A stretch of DNA of 64,000 bases from Zoogloea sp041908905 (lineage in GTDB: Bacteria > Pseudomonadota > Gammaproteobacteria > Burkholderiales > Rhodocyclaceae), in assembly GCF_041908905.1 (NCBI RefSeq), contig NZ_JAYREK010000002.1, forward strand, positions 124,001 through 188,000, in the 5' to 3' direction. The position numbers and the translations under genes are program-made. Within the stretch, counting starts at the first letter, position 1. Every line of letters begins with the position of its first letter. The notes beneath the pieces were generated by a model. That model was not told the DNA's origin, did no database searches, and saw nothing but the letters and a program-made list of their open reading frames with translations. This document shows, in pieces, positions 18,458-27,568 of this stretch.

Positions 18458-18512
18458 GCCCCGCCCGGCGCCGGGCCGGAGTGCCCTGCCCGGCCCTCGC
18501 GGGCCCGCCACG

Positions 18513-18842
18513 TCAGCCGGCCGCGTCCTCGGCGGGGCCGCCGCCCTTCTTCATGACCTTGCCCTCCTCGGCCCGCTTGCGGCGCACGTCCTTCGGGTCG
18601 GCGATCAGCGGACGGTAGATCTCGACCCGGTCGCGGTCGCGCAGCACGGTGTCGGCCTTGACCAGCTTGGCGAAGACGCCCAGCTTGTTGGTCTTGGCGA
18701 TGTCGATCTCGGGGTGCTTCTGGAGCAGGCCGGAGGCCTCGATGGCCCGCTGCACGGTGCTGCCGGCGGGCAGCTTGAGGCGGACGATCTCCTGGCGCTC
18801 GCGGAGGGCATAGCAGACTTCCACGTTGATCGAATCGGACAT
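18513..18842 (-). CDS. rnfH: RnfH family ubiquitin-like protein (UPF0125)
   Basis: A 109-residue protein with the RnfH pattern: INVEVCYALRERQEIVRLKLPAGSTVQRAIEASG, then ..RDRVEIYRPLIADPKDVRRKRAEEG. This is a beta-grasp fold of uncertain function named from its occurrence in some rnf clusters and also called RatB. It starts one base after the ratA stop (TGAGATG), so the two are translationally coupled, the arrangement seen in many proteobacteria beside smpB. No rnf genes are nearby. The C terminus is lysine-rich. Confidence 0.92.
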   Translation of the reverse strand: MSDSINVEVCYALRERQEIVRLKLPAGSTVQRAIEASGLLQKHPEIDIAKTNKLGVFAKLVKADTVLRDRDRVEIYRPLIADPKDVRRKRAEEGKVMKKGGGPAEDAAG

Positions 18843-18843
18843 C

Positions 18844-19284
18844 TCAGGCCTTCCCGCCATAAACCTGCCCGGCACGCTTCACGAAGGAATCGACGAAGGT
18901 GCTGGCAATGTGGTTGAACACCGGCCCCACCGCCTTCTCGATGAGGCGGCTGGAGAACTCGTAGTGCAGGTTGAACTCCACCTTGCAGGCCGAATCGCCC
19001 AGCGGCGTGAAGGTCCAGGAGCCGTCCAGGTGCGTGAAGGGCCCATCGGTCAGGCGGATCAGCATGTGGGACGGGTAGTGCTTTTCGTTCTCGGTGCTGA
19101 AGTGGGACTTGATCCCGTGGTAGTTGATGTGCAGGGTCGCCCGGGTGATCTGCTCGTCGCGGGAGTGCACTTCGCTGCCGCCGCACCAGGGCAGGAACCT
19201 GGGGTAGTCTTCGCAGCGGTCGACCAGATCGAACATCTGGGCCGGCGTGAATTCGATCAGTACGATTTTCTTGACGGTTGCCAT
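18844..19284 (-). CDS. ratA: RatA / COQ10-type START-domain protein
   Basis: A 146-residue single-domain SRPBCC protein. The N-terminal block KIVLIEFTPAQMFDLVDRCEDYPRFLPWC is the polyketide cyclase/COQ10 signature, and FNHIASTFVDSFVKRA at the end is the long C-terminal helix closing the lipid-binding cavity. Homologues are annotated as ubiquinone-binding chaperones (COQ10) or as RatA, reported in E. coli to inhibit ribosome subunit association. The sequence alone does not decide between them. It is coupled to rnfH and divergent from smpB, the conserved context of this gene. Confidence 0.92.
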   Translation of the reverse strand: MATVKKIVLIEFTPAQMFDLVDRCEDYPRFLPWCGGSEVHSRDEQITRATLHINYHGIKSHFSTENEKHYPSHMLIRLTDGPFTHLDGSWTFTPLGDSACKVEFNLHYEFSSRLIEKAVGPVFNHIASTFVDSFVKRAGQVYGGKA

Positions 19285-19351
19285 CGGGGCGCGGTGGGGC
19301 TACCGAGCTGTTAAAATCAGCGATTTTACGCGTCCCCACGAGCCTACGCCA

Positions 19352-19798
19352 ATGAGCATCATCGACAACCGCAAGGCCTTCCACGATTATTTCATCGAGG
19401 ACAAATACGAGGCCGGCCTCGTGCTGCAGGGCTGGGAGGTCAAGGCCATCCGGGCCGGGCGCGCCAACATCAAGGAGAGCTACGTGGTGATCCGCGGCGC
19501 CGAGATCTTCATCGTCGGCATGCACATCACCGCGCTGGAGTCCGCGTCCACCCACGTCAGCCCCGACCCGACCCGCACCCGCAAGCTGCTGCTCCACGCC
19601 GAGGAGATCGCCAAGCTGATCGGCAAGGTCGAGCGGGCCGGCTACGCGCTGGTGCCCCTCGACCTCCATTACACCAAGGGCCGCATCAAGATCAGCGTCG
19701 GCCTCGCCAAGGGCAAGAAGCAGTTCGACAAGCGCGAAACCGAGAAGGAACGCGACTGGGAGCGCGAAAAGGCCCGCCTGATCCGCTCCAAGGGCTGA
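19352..19798 (+). CDS. smpB: SsrA-binding protein SmpB
   Basis: A 148-residue RNA-binding protein that brings tmRNA to stalled ribosomes for trans-translation. The family blocks are all present: NRKAFHDYFIEDKYEAGLVLQGWEVKAIR near the start, KESYV, THVSPDPTRTRKLLLH and a basic C-terminal tail (KGKKQFDKRETEKERDWEREKAR) that mimics the tRNA anticodon arm. The start MSIIDNRK is the normal one. The tmRNA gene itself is not in this window. Confidence 0.97.
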   Translation: MSIIDNRKAFHDYFIEDKYEAGLVLQGWEVKAIRAGRANIKESYVVIRGAEIFIVGMHITALESASTHVSPDPTRTRKLLLHAEEIAKLIGKVERAGYALVPLDLHYTKGRIKISVGLAKGKKQFDKRETEKERDWEREKARLIRSKG

Positions 19799-19833
19799 GG
19801 CCCGCGGATCGGACGCCAGGACGGACGGGGCGT

Positions 19834-20784
19834 TCAGGGGTAGTCGGGGCCGGCCTCGATCTCACCCAGCGCCCACTCGAGGTGCAGGCGCTCCAGCGCA
19901 TCCACCGGCTGGCAGGCGGCGGCCTCGGCGCACAGGGCGTGGGTGCGGCCCGTGCGGGCGCCATCGAGCACCAGCAGCGACGCGTGGGCGTACTCGGCGA
20001 GCACCAGCGCCGACTGGGCATGCAGCGTCCGCGCCACCTCGAAGTGGTCAACCACCGCCTCCCGGCGCACGCCGTAGGTGAGCCCGCCCACCACCACACC
20101 AACCTTGTCGATCACCTCGGCGTTGTAAACCCCCAGCGCCACGTGGGCCGCCGCGTGGCCGGACTCCAGCTGCAGGGCCCGGTGCAGGCTCTCGCGCACC
20201 TTGCTGCCGAGCCCCTGGGAGAGCGCCTTCACCACCGACAGATGCTGGCTGTAGCGCACCAGCGCGGCACCGTGGGCGTACCAGGCGTTGGCCCAGTTGG
20301 GCGCCAGCCGGACCAGCGCCGCGGCGGAATCCACCGCCTCGCGCAGGATCGTGATGCGTTGCTGCGGATCTTCCTCCAGGTGGCGCGCATAGACGGTGGC
20401 GGCCCGCACGGCCACCACACCTCCCACCGGCCCGGCCGCCAGCCCACGATCGACTGCGTCGGCAAAATCACCCGCATGAAAGCTGCGCCAGGCCTCCTCG
20501 ACCTGCACGGCAAGCCCGTCGGGATCGGCGGCGTGGGGCTCGAGGGCGGGGTTGGCCCGCAACAGCTCGACGAGGTTCTCCGCCGTGGGATAGGGCTCCC
20601 GGTCGGCCCGGTGGAGGCGGCACCAGTTGCTGAGCAGCGCGGTGCCACCGTAGCGGTAGACCCGGTCGCCATAGGGAAAGCGCTTCCAGGCAGGGCGTGG
20701 CGGGGCGTGCTCGCCCGCGACGGACTCCTTTGCGCCGTGGCGCGCGCGGCGCAAGGCCCCTTGCCAGTCAAAGGTCAGATGCAT
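19834..20784 (-). CDS. Tetratricopeptide-repeat-like hypothetical protein
   Basis: A 316-residue soluble protein without signal peptide. The first 80 residues include WKRFPYGDRVYRYGGTALLSNWCRLHRADREPYP. The remainder is alanine-rich paired helices with TPR-like spacing (PNWANAWYAHGAALVRYSQHLS, then SGHAAAHVALGVYNAEV). I do not recognise a characterised function; TPR proteins bind partners. The start is supported by GGGAGA 10 bases upstream of ATG 20784. It follows the pterin dehydratase gene on the same strand after 151 bp and is convergent with smpB. Confidence 0.7.
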   Translation of the reverse strand: MHLTFDWQGALRRARHGAKESVAGEHAPPRPAWKRFPYGDRVYRYGGTALLSNWCRLHRADREPYPTAENLVELLRANPALEPHAADPDGLAVQVEEAWRSFHAGDFADAVDRGLAAGPVGGVVAVRAATVYARHLEEDPQQRITILREAVDSAAALVRLAPNWANAWYAHGAALVRYSQHLSVVKALSQGLGSKVRESLHRALQLESGHAAAHVALGVYNAEVIDKVGVVVGGLTYGVRREAVVDHFEVARTLHAQSALVLAEYAHASLLVLDGARTGRTHALCAEAAACQPVDALERLHLEWALGEIEAGPDYP

Positions 20785-20935
20785 CTGCAGTGTTCTCCCT
20801 CGGACAGCCGGCCGGTTTTTGGTCGTTCCGGCGGAGCCGGACGCAGTGGCAGGTCTGTTACCGGCAGATAATGCCGGTGCAGCCAAGCTTAGCACCGTCG
20901 CCGGAGACGCGCATGGCGCAGTGCGGCGTAAGCCC

Positions 20936-21229
20936 TCAGCGCGCCGCCTCGTCCATGAAGCGGGCCAGCGCGATGTCGCGCCCGGTGACGCCGCCGGCGT
21001 CGTGGGTGGTGAGCACCACCTCGACCCGGCCATAAACATTGCGCCAGTCCGGGTGGTGGTCGAGCCGCTCGGCCATCAGCGCCACCCGGCCCATCCAGCC
21101 GAAGGCGGCGTTGAAGTCCGCAAAGCGGAAGGTCTTGCCGATCGCCCGCCCGCCGGGCAGCGGCGCCCAGCCCGGCAGTTCGGCCAGGGCCGCGGCGAGC
21201 CGGGATTCATCGAACAGCTCGGGATGCAT
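20936..21229 (-). CDS. phhB: Pterin-4a-carbinolamine dehydratase
   Basis: A 97-residue enzyme that dehydrates 4a-hydroxytetrahydrobiopterin, recycling the cofactor of aromatic amino acid hydroxylases. The active-site sequence DHHPDWRNVYGRVEVVLTTHDAGG (residues 58-80) carries the three catalytic histidines H58, H59 and H76. An excellent GGGAGG precedes ATG 21229. It begins 11 bp after the DUF748 gene and is probably co-transcribed with it. No phenylalanine hydroxylase gene is in the window, so it may serve another role such as molybdopterin-related recycling. Confidence 0.92.
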   Translation of the reverse strand: MHPELFDESRLAAALAELPGWAPLPGGRAIGKTFRFADFNAAFGWMGRVALMAERLDHHPDWRNVYGRVEVVLTTHDAGGVTGRDIALARFMDEAAR

Positions 21230-21240
21230 GGCGTCCTCCC

Positions 21241-24200
21241 TCAACGCAGCGAGAAATCGACACGGCTGACCCGGGCCTTGGGCTGCTTGCCGTCGTCGCC
21301 CTCATGGGTGGACAGCAGGAAGACCCGCTCCGCCGGCACCTGCCCCTTGTCGAGCAGCCAGCTCTTGACCGCCTGGGCGCGCTGGGCGCCGAGCAGGCGC
21401 ACGTCCTCGTCGCCGACCTTGGTGTTGGCGAGGATCAGCTTCTCCATCTCGGACACCGGCAGCTCCTTGGCGAGGCCGATCACGTTGCGCGGTTTCGGAA
21501 ACTTCTCGTCCTTGTACACGCGAGTCAGCAGCGCCGGATATTCGGCGGGCGACACCGTCACGCGGCCGTCGTCGGCGAGGGATTCGCCCTTCTTCGCCAT
21601 GTCCTTGACCTTCAACGCCTCGACCTTGCCGAGCAGCATGGCCCGGCCGAGGCCCTCGCGGTCGGTGGCCGGATCGACGCGGCCGGCGATCTCGAGCTTG
21701 AGGCCCGGCTTGTCGGCCATCACCCTGGCGATCGACCTGAGCTTGTCCTCGCTCCCCGGCCCGAGGCGGGCAAAGCCGGGCTCGAAGTCCAGCCAGGCGA
21801 GCTCCTCGGCGTTGCCGCCGAAGATCGAGCCCAAGAGCGCGAAGGGCGAGGTGAGGGCCTTGCCGATCAGATTGACGATCACCTTGACCACGATGCCGCC
21901 GACGCTGAACTGCGGGTCGTCGAGGGAGCCGCCGACCGGCAGGTCGAGGTCGATCTCGCCGCGGCTGTTCTTGAGCAGCGACACCGCCAGCAGCACCGGC
22001 AGCTTGAGGGCGCTCGGGCTGTCCACCTTGTCGCCGAAGGTCAGCTGGTCGAGGAAGACCTGGTTGGTGGCGCTGAGCTTGCGGTCCTCGATCTTGTAGC
22101 CGAGCTGGGCCGACAGCTTGCCCTTCTCGATGCCGTAGCCCACGTACTTGGCGGCGTAGGTGGACACGCTGGAGAGCTCGAAATCCTTCACGGAGGCGCG
22201 GATGTCGAGCGCCCGGTCCTGCCGGAAGGGGTTGAGCCGGCCGACCACCTCGACCGGCGCCGCATTGTCCACCCTGCCGCGCAGGTCGAGCTCGGCGATG
22301 GTGTCCGGGTCGGACGACAGGCCGGTGAGCCGGCCACCCATGCCGGTGAGGTTGGCGTCGTAGTTGGGCTTGATGAAGCGGTCGCTGTAGGCGATGTTGC
22401 CGCCCTGCAGGGTGATGCGCTTGATGTGGATCGGCGGGGGTGGCTCGGCCTTCGCGACGGCCTGGGCACCCGCCTTGTCGGACGGCTTGGCGGGCACGGC
22501 CCCGCCGGCCTTCACCGCGTCGGCCGCGGCCTTGGCCTCGTTGGCGCGCTGGGCGGTGATCTCGCGGATATTGAGGCCGCCCTGGGCGTCGAGGATCAGC
22601 CGGGTGTAGAAATCGGTCAGCGCGATGTCGTCGATGCTCACCGCCAGCGGCGCCAGGCGCAGATCCACGCCGCCGAAGTACAGCGACTTCCACTTGAGGA
22701 AGTCGGTGGCGTTGAGCTTGTCCACCGAGGCGAAGTCGCCCAGGGTCAGGTTGCCCTTGAAGCTGGCCCGGGGACCACCGGCGGGCGGCAGCTCGAAGGC
22801 CAGCTTGCCGCGGGAGGTGAGCTTGCCGCGGGTGATCGCGATCTTCACCTGCTCGGTGACGTAGGGCTGCAGCATCGTGATGTCGACGGCCTTGAGGTCC
22901 ACGTCGAGGTTGCCCGCCAGCGGCGCGACGCCCAGCGCCCCCCGGATGCCGAACTGGCCGCGCTTGTTGATGCCGGCCTGCAGGTCGACCCGGGCCTTGC
23001 TGCCCTTGGCCGTCGACAGGCCCTCGACCCGCAGCGTGAGCGGCTCGGCGTTGAAGACGATGGCCGGCGCCAGCGTGCGATCCTCGACGCGCAGGCCCCA
23101 GTCGTCCAGCGCCACGCGCTTCACCTCGACATGCCACGGCGGGGCGGCATCGGCGGGCCTGGCGGCGTGCTTCACCGCGGGCCCGCGGCTCGTCTCGGCC
23201 TTGCCCCGCGGCTTCGCGGCGGGTTTGCCGTCGCCGGCCAGGCGCTGGGCATTGAAGACGCCGTCGGCGGCGCGGATCAGCACCACACGGGTCGCCTTGC
23301 CGTTCACCTGGCCGACGGTGAGCTTGCGGGCCGCGGTGTCCACGTCGGTGTCACGCAGCTCGAGCAGGCCCAGGCGGACGAGATCGGTCTTCTCGCCCTT
23401 GAGGCGCAGGCCGAGGCCCTTCAGGGCGAGGCTTTCGGCCTTCAGCCTGACCTTCGGGCCGGCGGCCTCCTGCACGAAATCGTAGGCGACACGCCCATCC
23501 ACCCTGCCCGACAGCAGCTCGGCCTCCTTCATCGCCGCGGCGAGGTAGAGCTTGTGGGCGGGCAGTGCCAGCCCGGTGAGCTCGAGCTGACCGGCGGCCT
23601 TGAGGGGCGCGAGGCCCAGGCTGCCCTTATGGACGAGCTTCTCGCCGGCATCGGTGGCGAAGGCGACATCGAGCTCGGCGGGCGCCGTGGCCGGCAACGC
23701 GAGCTTGCGCAGCGAGACGTCGAGATCCTGAAGGGTCTTGTGGAAGGCCCCGGCGGCGAGCTGGTCGGTGAAGTCGATGCGCCCGCCGGCAATCTTGAAC
23801 TCGCCGAGCTGGAGGGCCAGCGCCGGAGCCTTCGCCTCGGCCTGAGCGCCGGCCTGGGGGGCCCCCGTGTCGTCCGCCTTGCCGGACGACGGCGCGGCGG
23901 GCTGCGGTGCCGGCCTGGGGACCAGCGACAGCAGGCTGATCCGCCCTTCCCGGTCGCGGCCCACGGTCACCTCGGGCTTGTCGAGCGTCACGCTGGCGAT
24001 GTCCACCTCCCTGGCGAGGGGCGCCAGCCGGTTGATCGCCACCTTGAGCGAGGGCAGCTTGATGGCCGGCGCACCATCGGCGTGCTGGATCTCGACCCCG
24101 TCGAGGCCCACGCCGCCCTTGAGGGTGAGGGCCGGCGCCCCCTCGGGCGGCTGGGTGAAGCTGGCCTGCAGGTCGGACGACAGCCGCGCGCCGGGCAGGC

Positions 24201-24957
24201 GGAAGGTTTTCTCGACGGGCACGTAGGCCAGGAAGCGGGTCAGGTCGAAGCCGTCGAACTTGAGGTCGACCACCGACTCCCGGTCCGCCGCGAAGGGCCT
24301 GGCCTTGCCGCGGATCTCGAAGGGCGCGCCATTGATCTTCATCGCCAGCAGCGGCTCGACGAAGGTCTCGACCTGGGACGGCAGGTTGGAGACGAAGGGC
24401 ACGCCCAGCGCCAGGTCGGCGACCACGTGCTTCTGCCCGGCGGGCCGGTCGTCGAACTCGATGCGGCCCTGCTCGATGCGGATGTTATGCACCGCGAAGT
24501 GGCTCTTGCTGCCGTCGTCGGGCTTGGCGAGCATCTCGTCGATCACGTCGGACCAGTTGTAGCGCCGGCCCTCCAGCCGCACCACGCTCACCAGCGGCTC
24601 GACCAGCCTCACCTCCTCCACCACCGCCCCGCCGCGGAAGACCGACTCCAGCGACACGTTGGCGTACAGCGAGGTGAAGCCCAGCGCCGTCGCCCCGCCC
24701 TCCCGCTCCAGCACGCGCAGGCCGCGCACCTCGGCCGACAGGGCGTAGGGGTTGATCGACAGGCCCTCGATGCTCACCGGCCGGTGCAGCAGCTCCGAGA
24801 GCTGGCGCTCGGCCAGGGATTTCACCAGCGGCGGCGCCACCAGAAAGCCCGCCACGCCCACCAGGGCCACCGCCCCGGCGGCCCACAGGGCGCGGCGTCG
24901 CCAGCGCTGGCCCGAGGTCTTCTCCGGCGGGCCGCCGGGCGGGGTCGTCTGATTCAT
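21241..24957 (-). CDS. Large DUF748 / AsmA-like envelope protein
   Basis: A 1238-residue protein anchored by one N-terminal helix (ALWAAGAVALVGVAGFLVAPPLV, about residues 23-45), followed by long periplasmic beta-rich repeats of the DUF748 type (LVKSLAERQLSELLHRPVSIEGLSINPYALSAEVRGLRV). Low-complexity Ala/Pro/Lys linkers interrupt it at about residues 390 and 810. The C-terminal 150 residues (IAGRVDPATDREGLGRAML, then GAQRAQAVKSWLLDKGQV) resemble the OmpA-like tail often seen in DUF748 proteins. AsmA/TamB-like proteins are thought to help move lipids between membranes; a specific role is not established here. The start has AGGA upstream. It heads a unit with phhB. Confidence 0.85.
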   Translation of the reverse strand: MNQTTPPGGPPEKTSGQRWRRRALWAAGAVALVGVAGFLVAPPLVKSLAERQLSELLHRPVSIEGLSINPYALSAEVRGLRVLEREGGATALGFTSLYANVSLESVFRGGAVVEEVRLVEPLVSVVRLEGRRYNWSDVIDEMLAKPDDGSKSHFAVHNIRIEQGRIEFDDRPAGQKHVVADLALGVPFVSNLPSQVETFVEPLLAMKINGAPFEIRGKARPFAADRESVVDLKFDGFDLTRFLAYVPVEKTFRLPGARLSSDLQASFTQPPEGAPALTLKGGVGLDGVEIQHADGAPAIKLPSLKVAINRLAPLAREVDIASVTLDKPEVTVGRDREGRISLLSLVPRPAPQPAAPSSGKADDTGAPQAGAQAEAKAPALALQLGEFKIAGGRIDFTDQLAAGAFHKTLQDLDVSLRKLALPATAPAELDVAFATDAGEKLVHKGSLGLAPLKAAGQLELTGLALPAHKLYLAAAMKEAELLSGRVDGRVAYDFVQEAAGPKVRLKAESLALKGLGLRLKGEKTDLVRLGLLELRDTDVDTAARKLTVGQVNGKATRVVLIRAADGVFNAQRLAGDGKPAAKPRGKAETSRGPAVKHAARPADAAPPWHVEVKRVALDDWGLRVEDRTLAPAIVFNAEPLTLRVEGLSTAKGSKARVDLQAGINKRGQFGIRGALGVAPLAGNLDVDLKAVDITMLQPYVTEQVKIAITRGKLTSRGKLAFELPPAGGPRASFKGNLTLGDFASVDKLNATDFLKWKSLYFGGVDLRLAPLAVSIDDIALTDFYTRLILDAQGGLNIREITAQRANEAKAAADAVKAGGAVPAKPSDKAGAQAVAKAEPPPPIHIKRITLQGGNIAYSDRFIKPNYDANLTGMGGRLTGLSSDPDTIAELDLRGRVDNAAPVEVVGRLNPFRQDRALDIRASVKDFELSSVSTYAAKYVGYGIEKGKLSAQLGYKIEDRKLSATNQVFLDQLTFGDKVDSPSALKLPVLLAVSLLKNSRGEIDLDLPVGGSLDDPQFSVGGIVVKVIVNLIGKALTSPFALLGSIFGGNAEELAWLDFEPGFARLGPGSEDKLRSIARVMADKPGLKLEIAGRVDPATDREGLGRAMLLGKVEALKVKDMAKKGESLADDGRVTVSPAEYPALLTRVYKDEKFPKPRNVIGLAKELPVSEMEKLILANTKVGDEDVRLLGAQRAQAVKSWLLDKGQVPAERVFLLSTHEGDDGKQPKARVSRVDFSLR

Positions 24958-25135
24958 CTTGCGTGTCCTCTGTTCTGTGCGCCGTGGGCGCCGCCGCCTG
25001 TGGCGGCCATAATCCATATGGCTGAAGCCTAGCAGGCCACCGCGGGGCTGAGAATGCCGTTCTGCGCGGGGTTTGCCGTAACGCAAGCCAGCGTCTATCC
25101 TCCGCGGCCGCTTTGACTACTTTTTACAACGCCCC

Positions 25136-26368
25136 ATGAGCGCTCCCGCCTCCGCTGCCGCCCCCCGCCACTTCGACGTGATCGTGATCGGAGCCGGCGC
25201 CGCCGGCATGATGTGCGCGGCGCGGGCCGGCCAGCGCGGGCGCCGCGTGCTGATCCTCGACCACGCCGGCAAGCTCGCCGAGAAGATCCGCATCTCCGGC
25301 GGCGGACGGTGCAACTTCACCAACCTGGACGTGGGCATCGGCAACTACCTGTCGCGCAACCCCCAGTTCTGCCGCTCGGCCCTCAGCCGCTACACCCCGG
25401 GGCATTTCATCGAGCTGGTGAACCGCCACGGCATCGCCTGGCACGAGCGGGAGCACGGCCAGCTGTTCTGCGACGACTCGGCCCAGGACATCATCGACAT
25501 GCTGCGCGCCGAATGCGAGGATGGCCAGGTGAGCTGGGCGATGCCCTGCACGCTGGAGCACGTCGAGCGGGGCGAAGGCGACGAGGCCCGCTTCCTGCTC
25601 GCCACCAGCCATGGACGCTTCAGCTGCCAGAGCCTGGTGGTCGCCACCGGCGGGCTGGCGATCCCCAAGATCGGCGCCTCGCCGCTGGGTTACAGGATCG
25701 CAGAACAGTTCGGCCTGCCGGTAGTGGCGCCGCGGCCGGCGCTGGTGCCGCTGACCCTGCCGCCCGACGAGCTGGCGATCTACAAGGAGCTCGCCGGGAT
25801 GGCCTTCGACGCGGTGGCCGAGTGCGGCGCCGGGCATTTCCGCGAGAACCTGCTGTTCACCCACCGCGGGCTGTCGGGGCCGGTGATCCTGCAGGTGTCG
25901 TCCTACTGGCAGGCGCGGGATTACGGTGGCGACGACGGCGGCCGCCGCATCACCATCAACCTCTTCCCGGCCGAGGATGTGCGCCAGTGGCTGGCCGGAC
26001 ACGCCCGCAGCAAGGCGCTGCTCGGCAACCTTCTGGCCGAGCGCCTGCCGCGCCGCTTCGCCCACGCCTGGTGCGACGCCCGCGAATGGAACCGCCCGAC
26101 CAACCAGTTCAGCGCCCGGGAACTCGACGCCGTCGCCACCGTCCTCGCCGGCTGGCAGATCAGCCCCGACGGCACCCTCGGCTACGCCAAGGCGGAGGTC
26201 ACCCTGGGCGGCGTGGACACCCGCGCGCTGTCGTCGAAGACCATGGAAGCCCGCGACGTGCCGGGCCTCTACTTCATTGGCGAGGTGATGGACGTCACCG
26301 GCCACCTGGGCGGCTACAACTTCCAGTGGGCCTGGGCCTCGGGGCACGCCGCCGGGCTGGCAGTGTGA
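25136..26368 (+). CDS. BaiN/HI0933-family NAD(P)/FAD-dependent oxidoreductase
   Basis: A 410-residue flavoprotein. The dinucleotide-binding motif GAGAAG lies at 19-24 (VIVIGAGAAGMMCAARAG), followed by the family-specific ISGGGRCNFTN at about 53-63, and a second FAD contact near the C terminus (VPGLYFIGEVMDVTGHLGGYNFQWAWASG). This is the HI0933/YhiN/BaiN family, related to reductive and tRNA-modifying flavoenzymes; the physiological substrate of most members is unknown. It is transcribed alone, divergent from the DUF748 gene and convergent with pedF. Confidence 0.9.
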   Translation: MSAPASAAAPRHFDVIVIGAGAAGMMCAARAGQRGRRVLILDHAGKLAEKIRISGGGRCNFTNLDVGIGNYLSRNPQFCRSALSRYTPGHFIELVNRHGIAWHEREHGQLFCDDSAQDIIDMLRAECEDGQVSWAMPCTLEHVERGEGDEARFLLATSHGRFSCQSLVVATGGLAIPKIGASPLGYRIAEQFGLPVVAPRPALVPLTLPPDELAIYKELAGMAFDAVAECGAGHFRENLLFTHRGLSGPVILQVSSYWQARDYGGDDGGRRITINLFPAEDVRQWLAGHARSKALLGNLLAERLPRRFAHAWCDAREWNRPTNQFSARELDAVATVLAGWQISPDGTLGYAKAEVTLGGVDTRALSSKTMEARDVPGLYFIGEVMDVTGHLGGYNFQWAWASGHAAGLAV

Positions 26369-26383
26369 GGGGGCACGGGCGCG

Positions 26384-26851
26384 TCAGCGGCCGGTGGCGC
26401 GGCTTTCGATGAAGACCTGGATCGCCCAGGCCAGCTCCTGGGACAGCACGCCCTGCCAGGGCGGCATGTGGGTGACGCCGAGGATGACCTTGCCCTGGCG
26501 CACGGTCTTCGCAAAATAGGCGTCGTTATCGGCCTGGCAGCGCGCCTTGAGCGTCGGGTCGGCGATGCGCCGGCAGCCGCGGTCGAGATTGCGCAGATCG
26601 GGCGCCGGGGCGGCGTTGGTGCTGGCATCGCCCCCGTGGCAGCGGGCGCAGGCCTGATTGTAGGCTTCGCGACCGATGGCCACGGCCTCGGCGGCGGCGG
26701 CCTGATGACGGTAGGGGTTGGCGGCCAGCCAACTGGCGCCGAGGGGCGGCAGGCTGCCAGCCTGCACGTCGGGGGCAACGGCGACCTCCTGCGCAGCCAG
26801 AGGCTGCACAGTCAGGGCGAGGAACAAGGATCCGAGCAATAAATGGCGCAT
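26384..26851 (-). CDS. pedF: Cytochrome c-550 PedF
   Basis: A 155-residue periplasmic monoheme cytochrome. The signal peptide ends near LAAQ (20-21) and the heme motif CARCH is at 68-72; the C-terminal half carries FAKTVRQGKVILGVTHMPPWQGVL, with the methionine of THMPPW as likely sixth ligand. The arrangement (LPPLGASWLAANPYR before the heme, RGCRRI and RCQADNDAYF after it) is that of PedF, the dedicated electron acceptor of PQQ alcohol dehydrogenases. The context confirms it: the dehydrogenase lies two genes upstream on the same strand. It passes electrons on to a terminal oxidase. Confidence 0.9.
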   Translation of the reverse strand: MRHLLLGSLFLALTVQPLAAQEVAVAPDVQAGSLPPLGASWLAANPYRHQAAAAEAVAIGREAYNQACARCHGGDASTNAAPAPDLRNLDRGCRRIADPTLKARCQADNDAYFAKTVRQGKVILGVTHMPPWQGVLSQELAWAIQVFIESRATGR

Positions 26852-26858
26852 GGCGGCC

Positions 26859-27443
26859 TCACCAGTCGGTCGGGCAGCCGGTGCAGCCCTCGAAGTCCGC
26901 TTCCTGAAAGACCGCGAAGCGGCGGTAGCTGCCGCTGAGGTCGGCGTCGCGCAGATTGACCGAGAACATTTTGGCCTCCTGGAGGTTGGCATCGACGAGC
27001 CGCGCGCCGCGGAACCAGGCGTAGTTGAGCTTGGCCGCCTCAAGGTTGGCGCCGCTGAGGTCGGCCTGGCTGAAGTCGGCCCGGAACAGCCGGGCGAACT
27101 CGAGGTCGGCACCCACCAATCGAGCGCCGCGGAACGTGGCGGTGGGGGCCGCGGCCTTGTTGAGGCGGGCGGCGGTGAGGTCGGCGCCGTCAAAGTTGGC
27201 ACCGGCCAGGTTGGCGCCACGCAGGTCGACGCGGGCCATGCGTGCTCCGGAGAAATCCGCCCCGGCCAGGTTCCTGCCCGCGAGCTTGGCGTGGCGCAGG
27301 TCGGCGCCGGCGCAGCGGGTGTGGGGCCACAGGCCGCAGCCGTCGATGACCGGCGGGTCGCCGGCCTCGTCGGCGAAAGCCGGCAGCGCCTGCAGCAGCA
27401 AGGCAAGGATGGCGGGAGTGGCGGATCTGGCGATTCTACGCAT
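26859..27443 (-). CDS. Secreted pentapeptide-repeat protein
   Basis: A 194-residue protein with a signal peptide (ARSATPAILALLLQALPAFA) and then roughly 25 tandem A(D/N)LXX pentapeptides (CAGADLRHAKLAGRNLAGADFSG onward), which form a right-handed quadrilateral beta-helix. Two Cys pairs flank the repeats (GCGLWPHTRC; GCTGCP at the end). It lies between the PQQ dehydrogenase (125 bp upstream) and pedF (7 bp downstream), so it is part of the alcohol-oxidation operon. The role is unknown: a periplasmic scaffold or assembly factor for the dehydrogenase would fit its place but is inference. Confidence 0.85.
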   Translation of the reverse strand: MRRIARSATPAILALLLQALPAFADEAGDPPVIDGCGLWPHTRCAGADLRHAKLAGRNLAGADFSGARMARVDLRGANLAGANFDGADLTAARLNKAAAPTATFRGARLVGADLEFARLFRADFSQADLSGANLEAAKLNYAWFRGARLVDANLQEAKMFSVNLRDADLSGSYRRFAVFQEADFEGCTGCPTDW

Positions 27444-27568
27444 CGTCGGCAAACCTCCGCGGGGAGCACGCTTTAAAAGGAAGCGGGACCGGAATCCATG
27501 CAACCGGCCCCGCGAGTGGCCGCCAAGGGCGGGGGAAGGTCGCCCCCGGCGGAAGGAGATCGAAACGC

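Noticed and set aside
19352..19798. tmRNA (ssrA) next to smpB
   Set aside because: I found no tRNA-like ends or resume-codon tag sequence in the adjoining non-coding DNA; the space on either side is under 70 bp.
21304..25032. A 1242-codon open frame on the plus strand opposite the DUF748 gene
   Set aside because: It mirrors the codon phase of the real gene in very GC-rich DNA and its product is low-complexity (Leu/Gly/Arg/His-rich) without domains; the minus-strand protein has a TM anchor and known family repeats.
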